Shown: positions 1-14,377, counted from the stretch's first letter. The stretch: 64,000 nt of DNA from Ewingella sp. CoE-038-23 (GCF_040419245.1 NZ_JAZHOH010000001.1:4526001-4590000); one strand, 5' to 3'. Notes: generated from the letters alone by a model not told the origin. A program made the numbers and translations.

Positions 1-84
1 CGCCGTTTAGTGGGCATTCAGCCCTGAGCGCATCTTTCGCTTACGGAATTCTTTGCATAAAAGAGCAGCAAAAAGAAACCAATT

Positions 85-1953
85 ATGAGCACAGAACATA
101 AACGGTCACTCCCCGCAGTAACCCTGGCCGCCATTGGTGTGGTTTATGGTGACATTGGCACCAGCCCTCTCTACACCTTGAGAGAGTGTTTTTCAGGCCA
201 CTACGGCTTTAACGTTGAACCCAGCGTTGTCTTTGGTTTCCTTTCCCTGATTTTCTGGATGCTTATACTTATTGTCTCGCTGAAATACCTCACTTACGTG
301 ATGCGCGCAGACAACGCCGGTGAAGGCGGGATCTTGACCCTGATGTCCCTCGCGGGCCGTAACACCTCGGCGCGAACCACGGCGGTATTAGTGATCCTCG
401 GGCTTATCGGCGGCAGCTTCTTCTATGGCGAAGTGGTGATCACCCCGGCGATTTCGGTGCTGTCGGCGATGGAAGGCTTAGAGATTGCCGCCCCGTCGCT
501 CGACCCTTATATCGTGCCGCTTTCTATTACCGTCCTGACGTTACTGTTCATCATCCAGAAGCACGGCACCGGCATTGTCGGCAAGCTGTTTGCCCCGGTG
601 ATGCTGCTGTGGTTCCTGACGCTGGCGGTGCTAGGTATTAACAGTATTGCTCAAAACCCAGAAGTGCTGCGGGCCATGAACCCGATGTGGGCGGTGAACT
701 TCTTTATTGAGCATAAATCCTTCTCCTTCTTTGCGCTCGGCGCGGTGGTGCTTTCCATCACGGGTGTTGAGGCGCTGTATGCCGATATGGGCCACTTCGG
801 CAAATTCCCTATCCGTCTGGCGTGGTTCACCGTGGTGCTACCTTCGCTGGTGCTGAACTACTTCGGGCAAGGCGCACTGCTGCTCAAAAACCCCGAGGCG
901 ATTAAAAACCCGTTCTTCCTGCTGGCACCTGACTGGGCGCTGATCCCACTGCTGATTCTGGCGACCCTCGCCACCATTATCGCCTCGCAGGCGGTGATCT
1001 CCGGCGTGTTCTCCCTGACTCGTCAGGCAGTTCGTTTGGGCTATCTGCCTCCAATGCGCATCATCCACACCTCAGAAATGGAAGCCGGGCAGATCTACAT
1101 TCCCGCCATTAACTGGACGCTCTATTTCGCAGTGGTTATCGTCATCGCCAGCTTCGAGCATTCGAGTAATTTGGCCGCCGCCTATGGTATTGCCGTGACC
1201 GGCACCATGGTGCTGACTTCGATTCTCTCCTGCACCGTGGCGCTGAAAAACTGGCACTGGAAAGCTTTCCTGGTCGGCATTCTGCTGGTGGTTCTGCTGT
1301 TTATCGACGTGCCGATGTTCGCGGCGAACGCCACCAAGCTGTTCTCCGGCGGCTGGCTGCCTCTGACCCTCGGCCTGTGCATGTTTATCGTGATGACCAC
1401 GTGGAAAAGCGAGCGTTTCCGCCTTATGCGCCGGATGCACGAACACGGCAACTCGCTGGAAGCCATGATCGCCTCGCTGGAGAAATCGCCGCCGGTGCGC
1501 GTGCCGGGCACTGCGGTTTATATGTCCCGCGCCACTAACGTCATTCCGTTTGCCCTGCTGCACAACCTCAAGCACAACAAAGTGCTGCACGAGCGCGTGG
1601 TGCTGCTGACGCTGCGCACCGAAGACGCGCCTTATGTGCACAATGTTCGCCGGGTAACTATCGAGCAGCTCTCACCGACCTTCTGGCGCGTGGTGGCGAG
1701 CTACGGTTTCAAAGAGACGCCAAACGTTGAGGAAGTGTTCCACCGCTGCGGGCTGGAAGGTCTGCCGTGCCGCATGATGGAAACTTCGTTCTTTATGTCC
1801 CACGAGTCGCTAATCCTCACCAAGCGGCCTTGGTATCTCTACTTCCGCGGCAAGCTGTTTATGGCTCTCAGCCGCAACGCGCTGCGCGCGCCGGACCAGT
1901 TCGAGATCCCGCCTAACCGCGTTATCGAGCTAGGGACGCAGGTGGAAATCTAA
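85..1953 (+). CDS. kup: Low-affinity potassium transporter Kup (TrkD)
   Basis: A 622-residue integral membrane protein, the same length as E. coli Kup, which takes up K+ with protons and matters at low pH and high osmolarity. The N-terminus carries the family hallmark [17 protein letters not shown] (about residues 18-34). About twelve hydrophobic segments follow up to residue 440, then a soluble C-terminal domain of some 180 residues. Its place just upstream of the rbs operon matches E. coli. A stem-loop with a T-run (1971-1996) closes the gene, so it is probably a single transcription unit. Confidence 0.97.
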   Translation: MSTEHKRSLPAVTLAAIGVVYGDIGTSPLYTLRECFSGHYGFNVEPSVVFGFLSLIFWMLILIVSLKYLTYVMRADNAGEGGILTLMSLAGRNTSARTTAVLVILGLIGGSFFYGEVVITPAISVLSAMEGLEIAAPSLDPYIVPLSITVLTLLFIIQKHGTGIVGKLFAPVMLLWFLTLAVLGINSIAQNPEVLRAMNPMWAVNFFIEHKSFSFFALGAVVLSITGVEALYADMGHFGKFPIRLAWFTVVLPSLVLNYFGQGALLLKNPEAIKNPFFLLAPDWALIPLLILATLATIIASQAVISGVFSLTRQAVRLGYLPPMRIIHTSEMEAGQIYIPAINWTLYFAVVIVIASFEHSSNLAAAYGIAVTGTMVLTSILSCTVALKNWHWKAFLVGILLVVLLFIDVPMFAANATKLFSGGWLPLTLGLCMFIVMTTWKSERFRLMRRMHEHGNSLEAMIASLEKSPPVRVPGTAVYMSRATNVIPFALLHNLKHNKVLHERVVLLTLRTEDAPYVHNVRRVTIEQLSPTFWRVVASYGFKETPNVEEVFHRCGLEGLPCRMMETSFFMSHESLILTKRPWYLYFRGKLFMALSRNALRAPDQFEIPPNRVIELGTQVEI

Positions 1954-1970
1954 TTCGCCTGTGGTGAACA

Positions 1971-1998
1971 AAGGGCACTTTCGAGTGCCCTTTTGCTT
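1971..1998 (+). terminator. kup rho-independent terminator
   Basis: Nine-base perfect stem (AAGGGCACT / AGTGCCCTT) with a TTCG tetraloop followed by a T-rich run, 18 bases after the kup stop codon. It insulates kup from the regulated rbs promoter. Confidence 0.9.
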
Positions 1999-2057
1999 TT
2001 CTAAACGCCGTGAAAAGTCATTAACTCAAATTTAGCGCGGCTTTCAAAAACGCGTAG

Positions 2058-2069
2058 CGAAACGTTTCG
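2058..2069. promoter_or_regulatory. RbsR operator, upstream copy
   Basis: Perfect 12-base palindrome CGAAACGTTTCG, typical of LacI-family operators. The same core recurs at 2137-2148, 79 bases away centre to centre. It lies upstream of the predicted -35 element. RbsR, encoded at the operon's end, is the obvious ligand (inference). Confidence 0.8.
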
Positions 2070-2098
2070 ACGGCGATCACAATTTCATCACAAGGCGA

Positions 2099-2126
2099 TT
2101 GCCAGTTTCTAGCATCGTCATAAACT
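2099..2126 (+). promoter_or_regulatory. rbsD promoter (predicted)
   Basis: TTGCCA (2099-2104), a 16-base spacer and TAAACT (2121-2126) fit a sigma70 promoter. The predicted start lies at the left edge of the second RbsR palindrome, so a bound repressor would block initiation. Two TCACA half-sites at 2077-2091 might serve CRP, but they do not form a convincing two-fold site. Confidence 0.6.
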
Positions 2127-2134
2127 CAGCAGTG

Positions 2135-2150
2135 AGCGAAACGTTTCGCT
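2135..2150. promoter_or_regulatory. RbsR operator, main copy
   Basis: Perfect 16-base palindrome AGCGAAACGTTTCGCT covering the predicted transcription start and ending 13 bases before the rbsD start codon. This is the stronger of the two rbs operators by symmetry. Confidence 0.88.
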
Positions 2151-2163
2151 GTCGGAGTTCACA

Positions 2164-2583
2164 ATGAAGAAATCACCGCTTTTAAATGCCGAAATCTCCT
2201 ATGTCATTGCCAGGTTAGGTCATACCGATCAGCTGGTTATTGCCGATGCCGGTTTACCGGTACCCGCATCTTCCCAACGCATCGATCTGGCGCTAACTGC
2301 CGGTGTTCCTACTTTCTTGCAAGTTTTCAAGGTAGTGACCCATGAGATGCAGGTTGAGCGCGCGATTCTCGCCGAGGAGATCGTCGAAAAAAATCCTCAA
2401 CTCCATGAAGCGTTACTCGCGCAGTTGAAACAGCTTGAGCAACACCAGGGAAACACCATCAGCCTTGAGTACATCAGCCATGAGTCATTCAAGGTGCAAA
2501 CCGAACACAGCCGGGCCGTGGTCCGTAGCGGGGAATGTTCGCCGTACGCGAACGTTATTCTTTGTGCTGGCGTAACCTTCTGA
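2164..2583 (+). CDS. rbsD: D-ribose pyranase RbsD
   Basis: 139 residues, the usual RbsD length. The family enzyme interconverts the beta-pyranose and beta-furanose forms of ribose in the cytoplasm, so that the kinase RbsK gets its furanose substrate. The conserved stretch [16 protein letters not shown] (about residues 19-34) holds the active-site His20 and Asp28 region. It is the first gene of rbsDACBKR, 7 bases before rbsA, and sits directly behind the RbsR operator. Confidence 0.96.
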   Translation: MKKSPLLNAEISYVIARLGHTDQLVIADAGLPVPASSQRIDLALTAGVPTFLQVFKVVTHEMQVERAILAEEIVEKNPQLHEALLAQLKQLEQHQGNTISLEYISHESFKVQTEHSRAVVRSGECSPYANVILCAGVTF

Positions 2584-2590
2584 GGCCTTT

Positions 2591-4096
2591 ATGCAACCTT
2601 TGCTGCAACTCTCAGGGATTGATAAAGCGTTTCCCGGCGTTAAAGCGCTCTCCGGCGCGGCGCTAAGCGTCTATCCGGGCCGCGTGATGGCGCTGGTGGG
2701 TGAAAACGGCGCCGGTAAGTCCACCATGATGAAAGTGCTCACCGGCATCTATCAAAAGGATGCCGGTTCACTGCGTTTTCTGGGAAAAGAGGCCTCTTTT
2801 AACGGGCCTAAAGATTCTCAGGAAGCCGGCATCGGCATTATTCATCAGGAATTGAACCTGATCCCCCAGCTGACTATCGCGGAAAACATCTTTCTTGGCC
2901 GCGAGTTTGTGAATGGGTTTGGCCGCATCAATTGGAAGAAGATGTACGCCGAAGCCGACAAACTGCTGGCGCGCCTGAACCTGCGTTACAGCAGCCATCG
3001 TCTGGTGGGCGAGTTATCGATTGGTGACCAGCAAATGGTGGAAATCGCCAAGGTGCTGAGCTTCGAGTCCAAGGTCATCATCATGGATGAGCCGACCGAC
3101 GCCTTAACCGATACCGAAACCGCCTCTTTATTTAACGTCATCCGCGAGCTGAAAGCGGCGGGTTGCGGCGTGGTCTACATCTCGCACCGCATGAAGGAAA
3201 TCTTTGAAATTTGCGATGACGTCACCGTGTTCCGCGATGGCCAGTTTATCGCCGAGCGCCCAGTAAGCGAATTGCAGGAAGACACGCTGATCGAAATGAT
3301 GGTTGGCCGCCGCCTTGAAGAGCAATACCCGCGCCTCAAGCAAGAGCGCGGCGCGCTGCGCCTGCAAGTGCGCAATGTCTCCGGGCCGGGCGTCAAAGAT
3401 GTCAGCTTCAACTTATATGCTGGCGAAATTCTCGGTGTCTCCGGACTGATGGGCGCCGGTCGTACCGAGTTGATGAAGATTCTCTACGGCGCGCTGCCGC
3501 GTAAAGCGGGTTATGTCGCCCTTGATGGCCGCGAAGTTGTCACCCATTCCCCACAGGACGGGTTGGCGAACGGCATCGTTTATATCTCTGAGGATCGTAA
3601 GCGCGACGGCCTGGTGCTCGGCATGTCAGTCAAAGAGAACATGTCGCTGACCGCGCTGCGCTACTTCAGCCGCGCGGGTGGCAGCCTGAAACATGCTGAT
3701 GAGCAGCAGGCGGTCGGCGATTTCATTCGCATGTTCAACATCAAAACACCATCCATGATGCAGCCTATCGGCCTGCTCTCCGGGGGTAACCAGCAGAAAG
3801 TGGCGATTGCTCGCGGGCTGATGACGCGCCCAAAAGTTCTGATCCTCGACGAACCAACGCGCGGCGTTGACGTCGGCGCCAAGAAAGAGATTTACCAGCT
3901 TATTAACCAGTTCAAGCGCGAAGGTTTGAGCATCATTTTGATTTCGTCAGAAATGCCAGAAGTTATCGGCATGAGTGACCGAATCATGGTGATGCACGAA
4001 GGCCATTTAAGCGGTGAATTCCCGATAGAACAGGCTACGCAAGAAGTGTTGATGGCAGCCGCTGTCGGCAAGCAATACGGCGTGACGCAGGAGTAA
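2591..4096 (+). CDS. rbsA: Ribose ABC transporter, ATP-binding protein RbsA
   Basis: 501 residues with two fused ATPase halves, as in all RbsA/MglA-type sugar ABC proteins. The first half has a canonical Walker A (GENGAGKST) and DEPTDAL Walker B. The second half has the usual degenerate P-loop ([10 protein letters not shown]) with signature [15 protein letters not shown]. It energises ribose import through RbsC. It sits 7 bases after rbsD and 6 bases before rbsC, clearly one operon. Confidence 0.97.
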   Translation: MQPLLQLSGIDKAFPGVKALSGAALSVYPGRVMALVGENGAGKSTMMKVLTGIYQKDAGSLRFLGKEASFNGPKDSQEAGIGIIHQELNLIPQLTIAENIFLGREFVNGFGRINWKKMYAEADKLLARLNLRYSSHRLVGELSIGDQQMVEIAKVLSFESKVIIMDEPTDALTDTETASLFNVIRELKAAGCGVVYISHRMKEIFEICDDVTVFRDGQFIAERPVSELQEDTLIEMMVGRRLEEQYPRLKQERGALRLQVRNVSGPGVKDVSFNLYAGEILGVSGLMGAGRTELMKILYGALPRKAGYVALDGREVVTHSPQDGLANGIVYISEDRKRDGLVLGMSVKENMSLTALRYFSRAGGSLKHADEQQAVGDFIRMFNIKTPSMMQPIGLLSGGNQQKVAIARGLMTRPKVLILDEPTRGVDVGAKKEIYQLINQFKREGLSIILISSEMPEVIGMSDRIMVMHEGHLSGEFPIEQATQEVLMAAAVGKQYGVTQE

Positions 4097-4102
4097 TCAA
4101 CT

Positions 4103-5074
4103 ATGAGTTCTCAGACTATGCCAGCCAAAAAGGGCTGGTTCACAAAAGAATGGTTGTTAGAGCAGAAATCGCTGATTGCGCTGCTGGTGCTGATTGCCGT
4201 GGTCTCTTCCATGAGCCCGAATTTCTTCACACTGAACAACCTGTTTAACATTCTTCAACAAACCTCGGTCAACGCCATTATGGCCGTGGGCATGACGCTG
4301 GTTATCCTGACGTCGGGGATCGACTTATCCGTCGGTTCGCTGCTGGCCTTAACGGGCGCGGTGGCGGCATCGATTGTGGGCTTAGAAGTGAATGCGCTGG
4401 TGGCCGTCGCCGGTGCGCTGGCCTTGGGGGCGGCGGTAGGTGCCGTCACCGGGGTGATTGTCGCTAAAGGCAAGGTTCAGGCGTTTATTGCCACACTGGT
4501 GATGATGCTCCTGCTGCGCGGTGTCACCATGGTGTACACCAACGGTAGTCCAATCAGCACTGGATTCACCGATGTTGCTGATACATTTGGCTGGTTTGGT
4601 ATCGGTCGCCCGCTGGGCATCCCGACGCCGGTCTGGCTGATGGTGGTGGTGTTTGCGCTGGCGTGGTACATGCTGCATCACACCCGTTTAGGACGTTATA
4701 TCTACGCGCTGGGCGGCAATGAGTCCGCGACGCGTCTGTCAGGTATCAGCGTTGATAAAGTTAAAATTATCGTCTACTCCCTGTGTGGTTTATTAGCGGC
4801 TTTAGCCGGCATTATCGAAGTGGCGCGTTTGTCCTCTGCGCAACCGACTGCCGGTACCGGTTATGAGCTGGACGCAATTGCCGCTGTGGTGTTGGGAGGA
4901 ACCAGCCTGTCGGGTGGTAAAGGACGTATTGTAGGAACGTTGATCGGCGCGCTGATCCTCGGTTTCCTAAATAACGGTTTGAATTTATTAGGCGTATCCT
5001 CCTACTACCAAATGATAGTCAAAGCAGTCGTGATATTGCTGGCTGTTCTGGTAGATAACAAAAGCAACAAATAA
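4103..5074 (+). CDS. rbsC: Ribose ABC transporter permease RbsC
   Basis: 323-residue inner-membrane permease with eight to ten hydrophobic segments. Conserved features are the [17 protein letters not shown] segment (about residues 69-85) and the cytoplasmic EAA-like loop around [19 protein letters not shown]. It forms the translocation channel with RbsA and receives ribose from periplasmic RbsB. Confidence 0.97.
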   Translation: MSSQTMPAKKGWFTKEWLLEQKSLIALLVLIAVVSSMSPNFFTLNNLFNILQQTSVNAIMAVGMTLVILTSGIDLSVGSLLALTGAVAASIVGLEVNALVAVAGALALGAAVGAVTGVIVAKGKVQAFIATLVMMLLLRGVTMVYTNGSPISTGFTDVADTFGWFGIGRPLGIPTPVWLMVVVFALAWYMLHHTRLGRYIYALGGNESATRLSGISVDKVKIIVYSLCGLLAALAGIIEVARLSSAQPTAGTGYELDAIAAVVLGGTSLSGGKGRIVGTLIGALILGFLNNGLNLLGVSSYYQMIVKAVVILLAVLVDNKSNK

Positions 5075-5097
5075 CCTCCCCTACAGGAATTATGACC

Positions 5098-5988
5098 ATG
5101 AATATGAAAAAACTGGCAGTTTGGGTTTCCGCAGCAGCAATTACCGCCTCTTTCAGCGCCAACGTATTGGCTAAAGACACCATCGCGCTGGTGGTTTCTA
5201 CGCTGAACAACCCGTTCTTCGTTTCCATGAAAGACGGCGCGCAGAAAGAAGCTGACAAGCTGGGCTACAACCTGGTGGTGCTGGATTCCCAGAACAACCC
5301 GGCGAAAGAGCTGGCAAACGTGCAGGACCTGACGGTTCGCGGCACCAAGCTGATGCTGATCAACCCGACTGACTCCGACGCCGTGGGTAACGCCGTTGCC
5401 ATGGCGAACCAGGCTAAGATCCCAGTGATCACCCTTGACCGTCAGGCAAGCAAAGGCGAAGTGGCGAGCCACGTGGCTTCTGATAACGCCTTCGGCGGTA
5501 AAATGGCCGGTGATTACATCGCTAAAAAAGTTGGTGAAAACGCCAAAGTTATCGAACTGGAAGGTATTGCCGGGACTTCCGTTGCCCGCGAACGTGGCAA
5601 AGGCTTCGCTCAGGCGGCTGAAAAGCACCACTTCACTATTCTGGCTAGCCAGCCGGCAGACTTCGACCGTACTAAAGGTCTGAACGTAATGCAGAACCTG
5701 CTGACTGCACACCCAGACGTGCAGGCGGTATTCGCTCAGAACGACGAAATGGCGTTAGGCGCGCTGCGTGCCTTGCAGACCGCGGGTAAAACTGACGTTC
5801 TGGTGGTCGGTTTTGACGGCACCGAAGATGGCATCAAAGCGGTTAACAGTGGCAAGATGGGCGCAACCGTGGCCCAGCGTCCAGACCAGATTGGTGTGAT
5901 TGGCGTTCAGACTGCTGATAAAGTGCTGAAAGGCGAAAAAGTGCCTGCTGTTATTCCAGTAGATCTGAAACTGGTTGCACAGCCGTAA
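5098..5988 (+). CDS. rbsB: Periplasmic ribose-binding protein RbsB
   Basis: 296 residues counted from the ATG at 5098. An ATG two codons earlier (5092) lies only 3 bases from the AGGA ribosome site, whereas 5098 has good 9-base spacing and gives the family N-terminus MNMKKL. A signal peptide with AxA cleavage (about residue 25, [13 protein letters not shown]) precedes the periplasmic binding fold. In E. coli this protein also delivers ribose to the Trg chemoreceptor. A strong hairpin follows the gene. Confidence 0.96.
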   Translation: MNMKKLAVWVSAAAITASFSANVLAKDTIALVVSTLNNPFFVSMKDGAQKEADKLGYNLVVLDSQNNPAKELANVQDLTVRGTKLMLINPTDSDAVGNAVAMANQAKIPVITLDRQASKGEVASHVASDNAFGGKMAGDYIAKKVGENAKVIELEGIAGTSVARERGKGFAQAAEKHHFTILASQPADFDRTKGLNVMQNLLTAHPDVQAVFAQNDEMALGALRALQTAGKTDVLVVGFDGTEDGIKAVNSGKMGATVAQRPDQIGVIGVQTADKVLKGEKVPAVIPVDLKLVAQP

Positions 5989-5999
5989 TTGACAGACTC

Positions 6000-6024
6000 T
6001 GCGCCGCTCCTGTTGGGCGGCGCA
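6000..6024 (+). other. rbsB-rbsK intercistronic hairpin
   Basis: GC-rich stem TGCGCCGC / GCGGCGCA with a 9-base loop and no T-run. It lies between the abundant binding-protein gene and the kinase gene. Such stems commonly protect the 3' end of the upstream message and lower downstream expression; that role is inferred here. Confidence 0.7.
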
Positions 6025-6044
6025 ACATGACTCAGGGAACGCAA

Positions 6045-6974
6045 ATGGATACAGGTAAACTGGTGGTTCTCGGCAGTATCAATGCCGACCATATTCTCAA
6101 TATCAATCAATTCCCTCAGCCTGGCGAAACGGTGATCGGTAAACAATATACCGTGGCCTTTGGCGGCAAGGGAGCTAACCAGGCGGTCGCCGCCGGGCGC
6201 GCGGGCGCGGATATTTCCTTTATCGCCTGCGTCGGTGATGATGATATTGGTGAGCGCGTTCGTCAGCAGTTGGCCAGTGACAACATCGATACTTCTCCCG
6301 TTGAGGCAATCGCCGACACCACTACCGGCGTGGCGCTGATCTTCGTTAATGCCGAAGGCGAGAATGTTATCGGTATTGATGCCGGTGCGAATAAAGCCGT
6401 GACGCCTGACTACCTGAATCGTTATCAACAGAATATTGTCGACGCCTCGGCGTTGCTGATGCAATTAGAGTCTCCGCTAGAAACCGTGATCGCTGCGGCT
6501 AAGCTGGCGAAGCAGCACGATACTCAGGTTATCCTCAATCCTGCTCCGGCCTGTGAACTGCCCGATGAACTCTTGTCGCTGGTGGACATGATCACGCCGA
6601 ACGAAACCGAGGCCGAGCGCCTGACCGGCATTCAGGTGAATAATAATGAAGATGCCCAACGCGCCGCGAAAGCGCTGCATGATAAAGGCATCGAAACCGT
6701 GATTATCACGCTGGGCAGCAAAGGTGTGTGGCTAAGCCAGCACGGCGAAGGCAAGCAGGTCAGCGGTTTCCGCGTCAAAGCCGTGGACACCATCGCGGCC
6801 GGGGACACCTTCAACGGCGCATTGGTCACCGCCCTGCTCGAAGGCGCAGCCATGGACAAAGCCGTGCGTTTTGCTCACGCCGCCGCCGCCATCGCCGTGA
6901 CTCGCCCGGGGGCGCAGCCTTCTGTGCCGTGGCGTAATGAAATCGACGACTTCCTTGCGCGTCAGGAGTCCTGA
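6045..6974 (+). CDS. rbsK: Ribokinase RbsK
   Basis: 309 residues from the ATG at 6045, matching the E. coli length; an in-frame ATG at 6027 would add six residues and has a poorer ribosome site. PfkB-family sugar kinase that phosphorylates ribose to ribose-5-phosphate. The N-terminal LVVLGSINADHI, the GGKGANQAVAAGR substrate motif and the C-terminal TIAAGDTFNGA with catalytic Asp are all present. Its stop codon (6972-6974) directly abuts the rbsR start. Confidence 0.96.
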   Translation: MDTGKLVVLGSINADHILNINQFPQPGETVIGKQYTVAFGGKGANQAVAAGRAGADISFIACVGDDDIGERVRQQLASDNIDTSPVEAIADTTTGVALIFVNAEGENVIGIDAGANKAVTPDYLNRYQQNIVDASALLMQLESPLETVIAAAKLAKQHDTQVILNPAPACELPDELLSLVDMITPNETEAERLTGIQVNNNEDAQRAAKALHDKGIETVIITLGSKGVWLSQHGEGKQVSGFRVKAVDTIAAGDTFNGALVTALLEGAAMDKAVRFAHAAAAIAVTRPGAQPSVPWRNEIDDFLARQES

Positions 6975-7982
6975 TTGGCCACCATGAAAGATGTCGCCCG
7001 CGTCGCGGGCGTCTCAACCTCCACCGTCTCTCATGTCATCAACAACAATCGCTTTGTCAGCGAGGCTATCCGCGAAAAAGTCACCGCGGCGATAGATAGC
7101 CTCAACTATGCACCTTCCGCCCTCGCCCGTAGCCTTAAACTGAACCAAACTCGGACGATTGGCATGCTGCTCACCGCCAGCAGCAACCCCTTCTATGCGG
7201 AAGTAGTGCGCGGCGTGGAGCGCAGCTGCTATGAACGCGGCTACAGCCTGATTCTCTGCAACACCGACGGCGACGCCGAGCGCATGAACCGCAGTATGGA
7301 AACCTTGCTGCAAAAGCGCGTCGACGGTTTGCTTTTAATGTGTACCGAGAATCATCGGCCGTCGCAGGACGCCATCAGCCGCTATCCGTCATTACCTATT
7401 GTGATGATGGACTGGGCACCTTTTGGCGCGGCGAACGATGTCATTCAGGATAACGCTCTGCTCGGCGGCGTGATGGCGACGGAGTATCTGATTAGCCAAG
7501 GATACCAGCGCATCGCCTGTATCACCGGCCCGCTGGATAAAACCACCGCCGTACAGCGACTGGATGGTTATCGTCAGGCCATGCATCAGGCGGGACTGCC
7601 GGTGTTACCGGGTTATGAAGTCACCGGGGATTTTGAGTTTGCCAGCGGCCTGCCCGCCATGGAGCAGTTGCTCGCCCTGCCGCAGCGCCCCGAGGCGGTT
7701 TTCGCCAGCAACGACGCGATGGCGGTTGGGGTTTATCAGGCACTATATAAAGAAGGGCTGCGCGTGCCGGATGACATCGCGGTCATTGGCTATGATGACA
7801 TTCAGCTGGCGCAATATATGACGCCGCCGCTGACCACCATTCATCAGCCGAAAGATTCACTGGGGGAACTGGCCATCGATGCGCTTTTGCATCGTTTGAA
7901 AGAACCTGAAGCTGAGCCTCAGGTTCTGGTCTTAACGCCAGAGCTAGTGGTGCGCGGCTCGGTTGGCTCAATCCACCGCTAA
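6975..7982 (+). CDS. rbsR: Ribose operon repressor RbsR
   Basis: 335-residue LacI/GalR regulator. The helix-turn-helix [22 protein letters not shown] is at residues 4-25, followed by the hinge (SALARSLK) and a periplasmic-binding-like ribose domain. I chose the TTG at 6975: AGGAG sits 6 bases upstream, whereas the ATG at 6984 would be 15 bases away. The 3' end overlaps the convergent yieP reading frame by 15 bases, leaving no room for a terminator. Confidence 0.95.
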   Translation: MATMKDVARVAGVSTSTVSHVINNNRFVSEAIREKVTAAIDSLNYAPSALARSLKLNQTRTIGMLLTASSNPFYAEVVRGVERSCYERGYSLILCNTDGDAERMNRSMETLLQKRVDGLLLMCTENHRPSQDAISRYPSLPIVMMDWAPFGAANDVIQDNALLGGVMATEYLISQGYQRIACITGPLDKTTAVQRLDGYRQAMHQAGLPVLPGYEVTGDFEFASGLPAMEQLLALPQRPEAVFASNDAMAVGVYQALYKEGLRVPDDIAVIGYDDIQLAQYMTPPLTTIHQPKDSLGELAIDALLHRLKEPEAEPQVLVLTPELVVRGSVGSIHR

Positions 7983-8657
7983 CAGCAGGTTTTGGCATGC
8001 CAGCAGAGCACCCTCGGGATCACTGGCCAGAATGGCATCAACCAGGGCCTGATGGTATTCCAGCTTAATCACCTCATTCCCGGTGATGGCTCTAAAGTAG
8101 CTTTGATAAACCGAGCTGAACAAATTGGAGAATGAGGTTAGGAAGGGGTTCTTTCCGGCTTCATAGATAAGCTGGTGGAATTGTGTATCGACTTTAATCC
8201 AGCGCTCGCGGTCAAAGCGATAATGCAGCTCTTTCATCTCCGACATATATATAGAAAGAAGTTCCTTCTGCTCTTTCGTCGCCGTGGTGGCCGCCAGTGC
8301 GCAAGCCTGGGGTTCGAGCGCGCGGCGCAAAATCACAAAGTGCGCCATCACCTGATCGAAGTTCTCGCGAGTCATCCACCAGTTCAACAGCTCCTGATCG
8401 AGGAAGTTCCAGTTTGATTGCGGCATCACCCGCGTCCCAATCCGTGGGCGGGGTAACAGCATCCCTTTGGCGGCCAGCGTTTTCACTGCTTCGCGTACCG
8501 CCGTCCGGCTTACCCCGAAAATATCCCCCAATTCAATTTCGCCGGGCAAGATGCTGCCCTCGGCATATTCACCAGATAAGATGCGCTGGGCGATTTTCTC
8601 CGCCAATAGATAAGAAAGATTGCGCTGGGCGGCTTGTTGTTGGGCGTTAAGGGGCAT
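7968..8657 (-). CDS. yieP: GntR/FadR-family transcriptional regulator YieP
   Basis: 229 residues. The N-terminal winged helix (about residues 10-80) has the GntR pattern [35 protein letters not shown], followed by an all-helical FCD ligand domain with metal-ligand-type histidines. By position between the rbs operon and an rRNA operon it is the YieP counterpart. E. coli has the transporter gene hsrA between rbsR and yieP; here the two regulators run directly into each other. The ligand is unknown to me. Confidence 0.87.
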   Translation of the reverse strand: MPLNAQQQAAQRNLSYLLAEKIAQRILSGEYAEGSILPGEIELGDIFGVSRTAVREAVKTLAAKGMLLPRPRIGTRVMPQSNWNFLDQELLNWWMTRENFDQVMAHFVILRRALEPQACALAATTATKEQKELLSIYMSEMKELHYRFDRERWIKVDTQFHQLIYEAGKNPFLTSFSNLFSSVYQSYFRAITGNEVIKLEYHQALVDAILASDPEGALLACQNLLLAVD

Positions 8658-8687
8658 TAAAAGGGCATCCTGAGATTCAGTGGTCTT

Positions 8688-8693
8688 ATTATA
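8688..8693 (-). promoter_or_regulatory. yieP -10 element (predicted)
   Basis: On the minus strand this reads TATAAT, 30 bases upstream of the yieP start codon. No good -35 hexamer is present at 17 bases, so confidence is limited. Confidence 0.45.
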
Positions 8694-8820
8694 GAAAAGA
8701 GTTTACCCCAGTGTTACGGGTCGAAAAGGCCATTTTGTGTAGAAAACTGGGTGATTGTTGTCCGTTTTTGCGATGTTTGTTGAAAAAAAGAACGGTCAGT
8801 AATTAATTTGAAATTAGGGG

Positions 8821-8848
8821 TTGCGGCCTTCTGAGAACTCCCTATAAT
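8821..8848 (+). promoter_or_regulatory. rRNA operon promoter P1
   Basis: TTGCGG (8821-8826), the 16-base spacer typical of rrn P1, and a perfect TATAAT (8843-8848), then a GC-rich discriminator GCGCCTCCACTG. The AT-rich stretch just upstream (about 8795-8815) fits an UP element. The discriminator sequence is the part that makes rrn P1 sensitive to ppGpp in E. coli. Confidence 0.92.
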
Positions 8849-8928
8849 GCGCCTCCACTGACCGGGAACAACGACTGAGAAGTCGCTCGGTGAGGAAGAT
8901 AAAGAAGACGATTCGAATGAATAATCTC

Positions 8929-8956
8929 TTGACTCTTCAGCGGGAAAGCGTATTAT
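8929..8956 (+). promoter_or_regulatory. rRNA operon promoter P2
   Basis: TTGACT (8929-8934), 16-base spacer and TATTAT (8951-8956), about 108 bases downstream of P1, as in E. coli rrn operons. Confidence 0.88.
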
Positions 8957-8993
8957 CTGCCTCCCGCGTTACCGAGAGTTTTCCGGTAACCAA

Positions 8994-9006
8994 CGCTCTT
9001 TAACAA
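8994..9006 (+). promoter_or_regulatory. rrn leader boxA antitermination site
   Basis: CGCTCTTTAACAA matches the boxA recognised by NusB/S10 for rRNA antitermination. A second copy lies in the 16S-23S spacer at 11077-11089. Confidence 0.88.
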
Positions 9007-9010
9007 TTTA

Positions 9011-9028
9011 TCAGACAATCTGTGTGGG
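9011..9028 (+). other. 16S precursor processing stem, 5' arm
   Basis: The sequence here is complementary to 10738-10754 downstream of 16S over about 17 bases. The two arms form the long duplex that RNase III cuts to release pre-16S rRNA. Confidence 0.85.
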
Positions 9029-9170
9029 CACTCACAAGACGATATCAGCCACCCCGGTGGCAAAAAATATCAAGTCTTAAAGAGTGACCAAGCAGTAATT
9101 CATTTAAGTGAATTATTACGAAAGTTAATTTTTGAGCACCGCTTCACGAGTTGAAGCAAATCGAACTTTT

Positions 9171-10712
<1,542 letters not shown>

Positions 10713-10737
10713 CCTAAAGATACGCATTGTGCAGTGT

Positions 10738-10754
10738 CCACACAGATTGTCTGA
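10738..10754 (+). other. 16S precursor processing stem, 3' arm
   Basis: Reverse complement of 9011-9027, beginning 26 bases after the mature 16S end. Pairing of the two arms gives the RNase III substrate. Confidence 0.85.
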
Positions 10755-10871
10755 TGAAATTAATGAGCAAAGAAAACCTTGTGGTATGGGTAAGTGCCGG
10801 AAAGTTTGTGGCTGTCTAGTGCAGTGACAAACGACAATGGCGCTCGACTTTTCACGAAAAATCTCACCTTT

Positions 10872-10915
10872 ACCCGAAATTATCGAATCAGTGATTCGAT
10901 AAGCCAATTTCGGGT
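10872..10915 (+). other. Long hairpin in the 16S-tRNA spacer
   Basis: The inner stem is an 11-base perfect repeat (10880-10890 with 10892-10902). An outer 8-base stem ACCCGAAA / TTTCGGGT (10872-10879 with 10908-10915) closes it. The 3' strand runs into the first two bases of tRNA-Glu, so this fold and the tRNA acceptor stem exclude each other. Confidence 0.75.
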
Positions 10916-10989
10916 CCCCATCGTCTAGAGGCCTAGGACACTGCCCTTTCACGGCTGTAACAGGGGTTCGAATCCCCTTGGGGACGCCA
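10914..10989 (+). tRNA. tRNA-Glu (anticodon TTC)
   Basis: 76 bases with encoded CCA. The acceptor stem GTCCCCA / TGGGGAC is perfect, the T-arm GGTTCGAATCC is canonical and the anticodon TTC lies at 10948-10950. The anticodon stem CTGCC / GGCTG contains a U-U opposition at positions 28 and 42, where E. coli has a C-G pair. A single Glu tRNA in the spacer is the rrnB/C/E/G type of E. coli. Confidence 0.97.
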
Positions 10990-11076
10990 TTCCGATAATG
11001 TGTGAAAGACATTATCACCGGTCTTAACGGACCAGAATACCTTAAAGATGACTCTCACGAGTCGTGTTTAAGATAT

Positions 11077-11089
11077 TGCTCTTTAACAA
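11077..11089 (+). promoter_or_regulatory. Spacer boxA antitermination site
   Basis: TGCTCTTTAACAA, the canonical boxA, ahead of 23S. It repeats the signal of the leader so that antitermination persists through the long 23S gene. Confidence 0.85.
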
Positions 11090-11219
11090 TCTGGAACAAG
11101 CTGAAAATTGAAACGACACAGCTGAAACTTATCTCTCCGTAAATGTACTGAGATAAGGAGTACCCTGTGTTGAGTCTCTCAAGACTCGCAAACCGAAGTG
11201 AAACACCTTCGGGTTGTGA

Positions 11220-14126
<2,907 letters not shown>

Positions 14127-14245
14127 ACAACACCGAAGGTGTTTTGGTCTGAGAGACGAGACGAGATTTTCAGCGAAGTTCCGAGATTGGTTCGCATGGC
14201 GTGCGAGGGTGAAAGCCTGAGGATGCGGTGGGGATAACAAGAATT

Positions 14246-14365
14246 TGCCTGGCGGCACTAGCGCGGTGGTCCCACCTGACCCCATGCCGAACTCAGAAGT
14301 GAAACGCCGTAGCGCCGATGGTAGTGTGGGGTCTCCCCATGCGAGAGTAGGGAACTGCCAGGCAT
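14246..14365 (+). rRNA. rrf: 5S ribosomal RNA
   Basis: 120 bases, TGCCTGGCGGC to CTGCCAGGCAT, with complementary ends forming helix I. Almost identical to E. coli 5S as recalled. It is the last gene of the operon; no distal tRNA follows before the terminator. Confidence 0.98.
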
Positions 14366-14377
14366 CAAATAAAGTGA

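Noticed and set aside
2073..2095. CRP site in the rbs promoter region
   Set aside because: TCACA occurs twice in the same orientation 6 bases apart, but the two-fold TGTGA-N6-TCACA symmetry is missing. Too weak to list.
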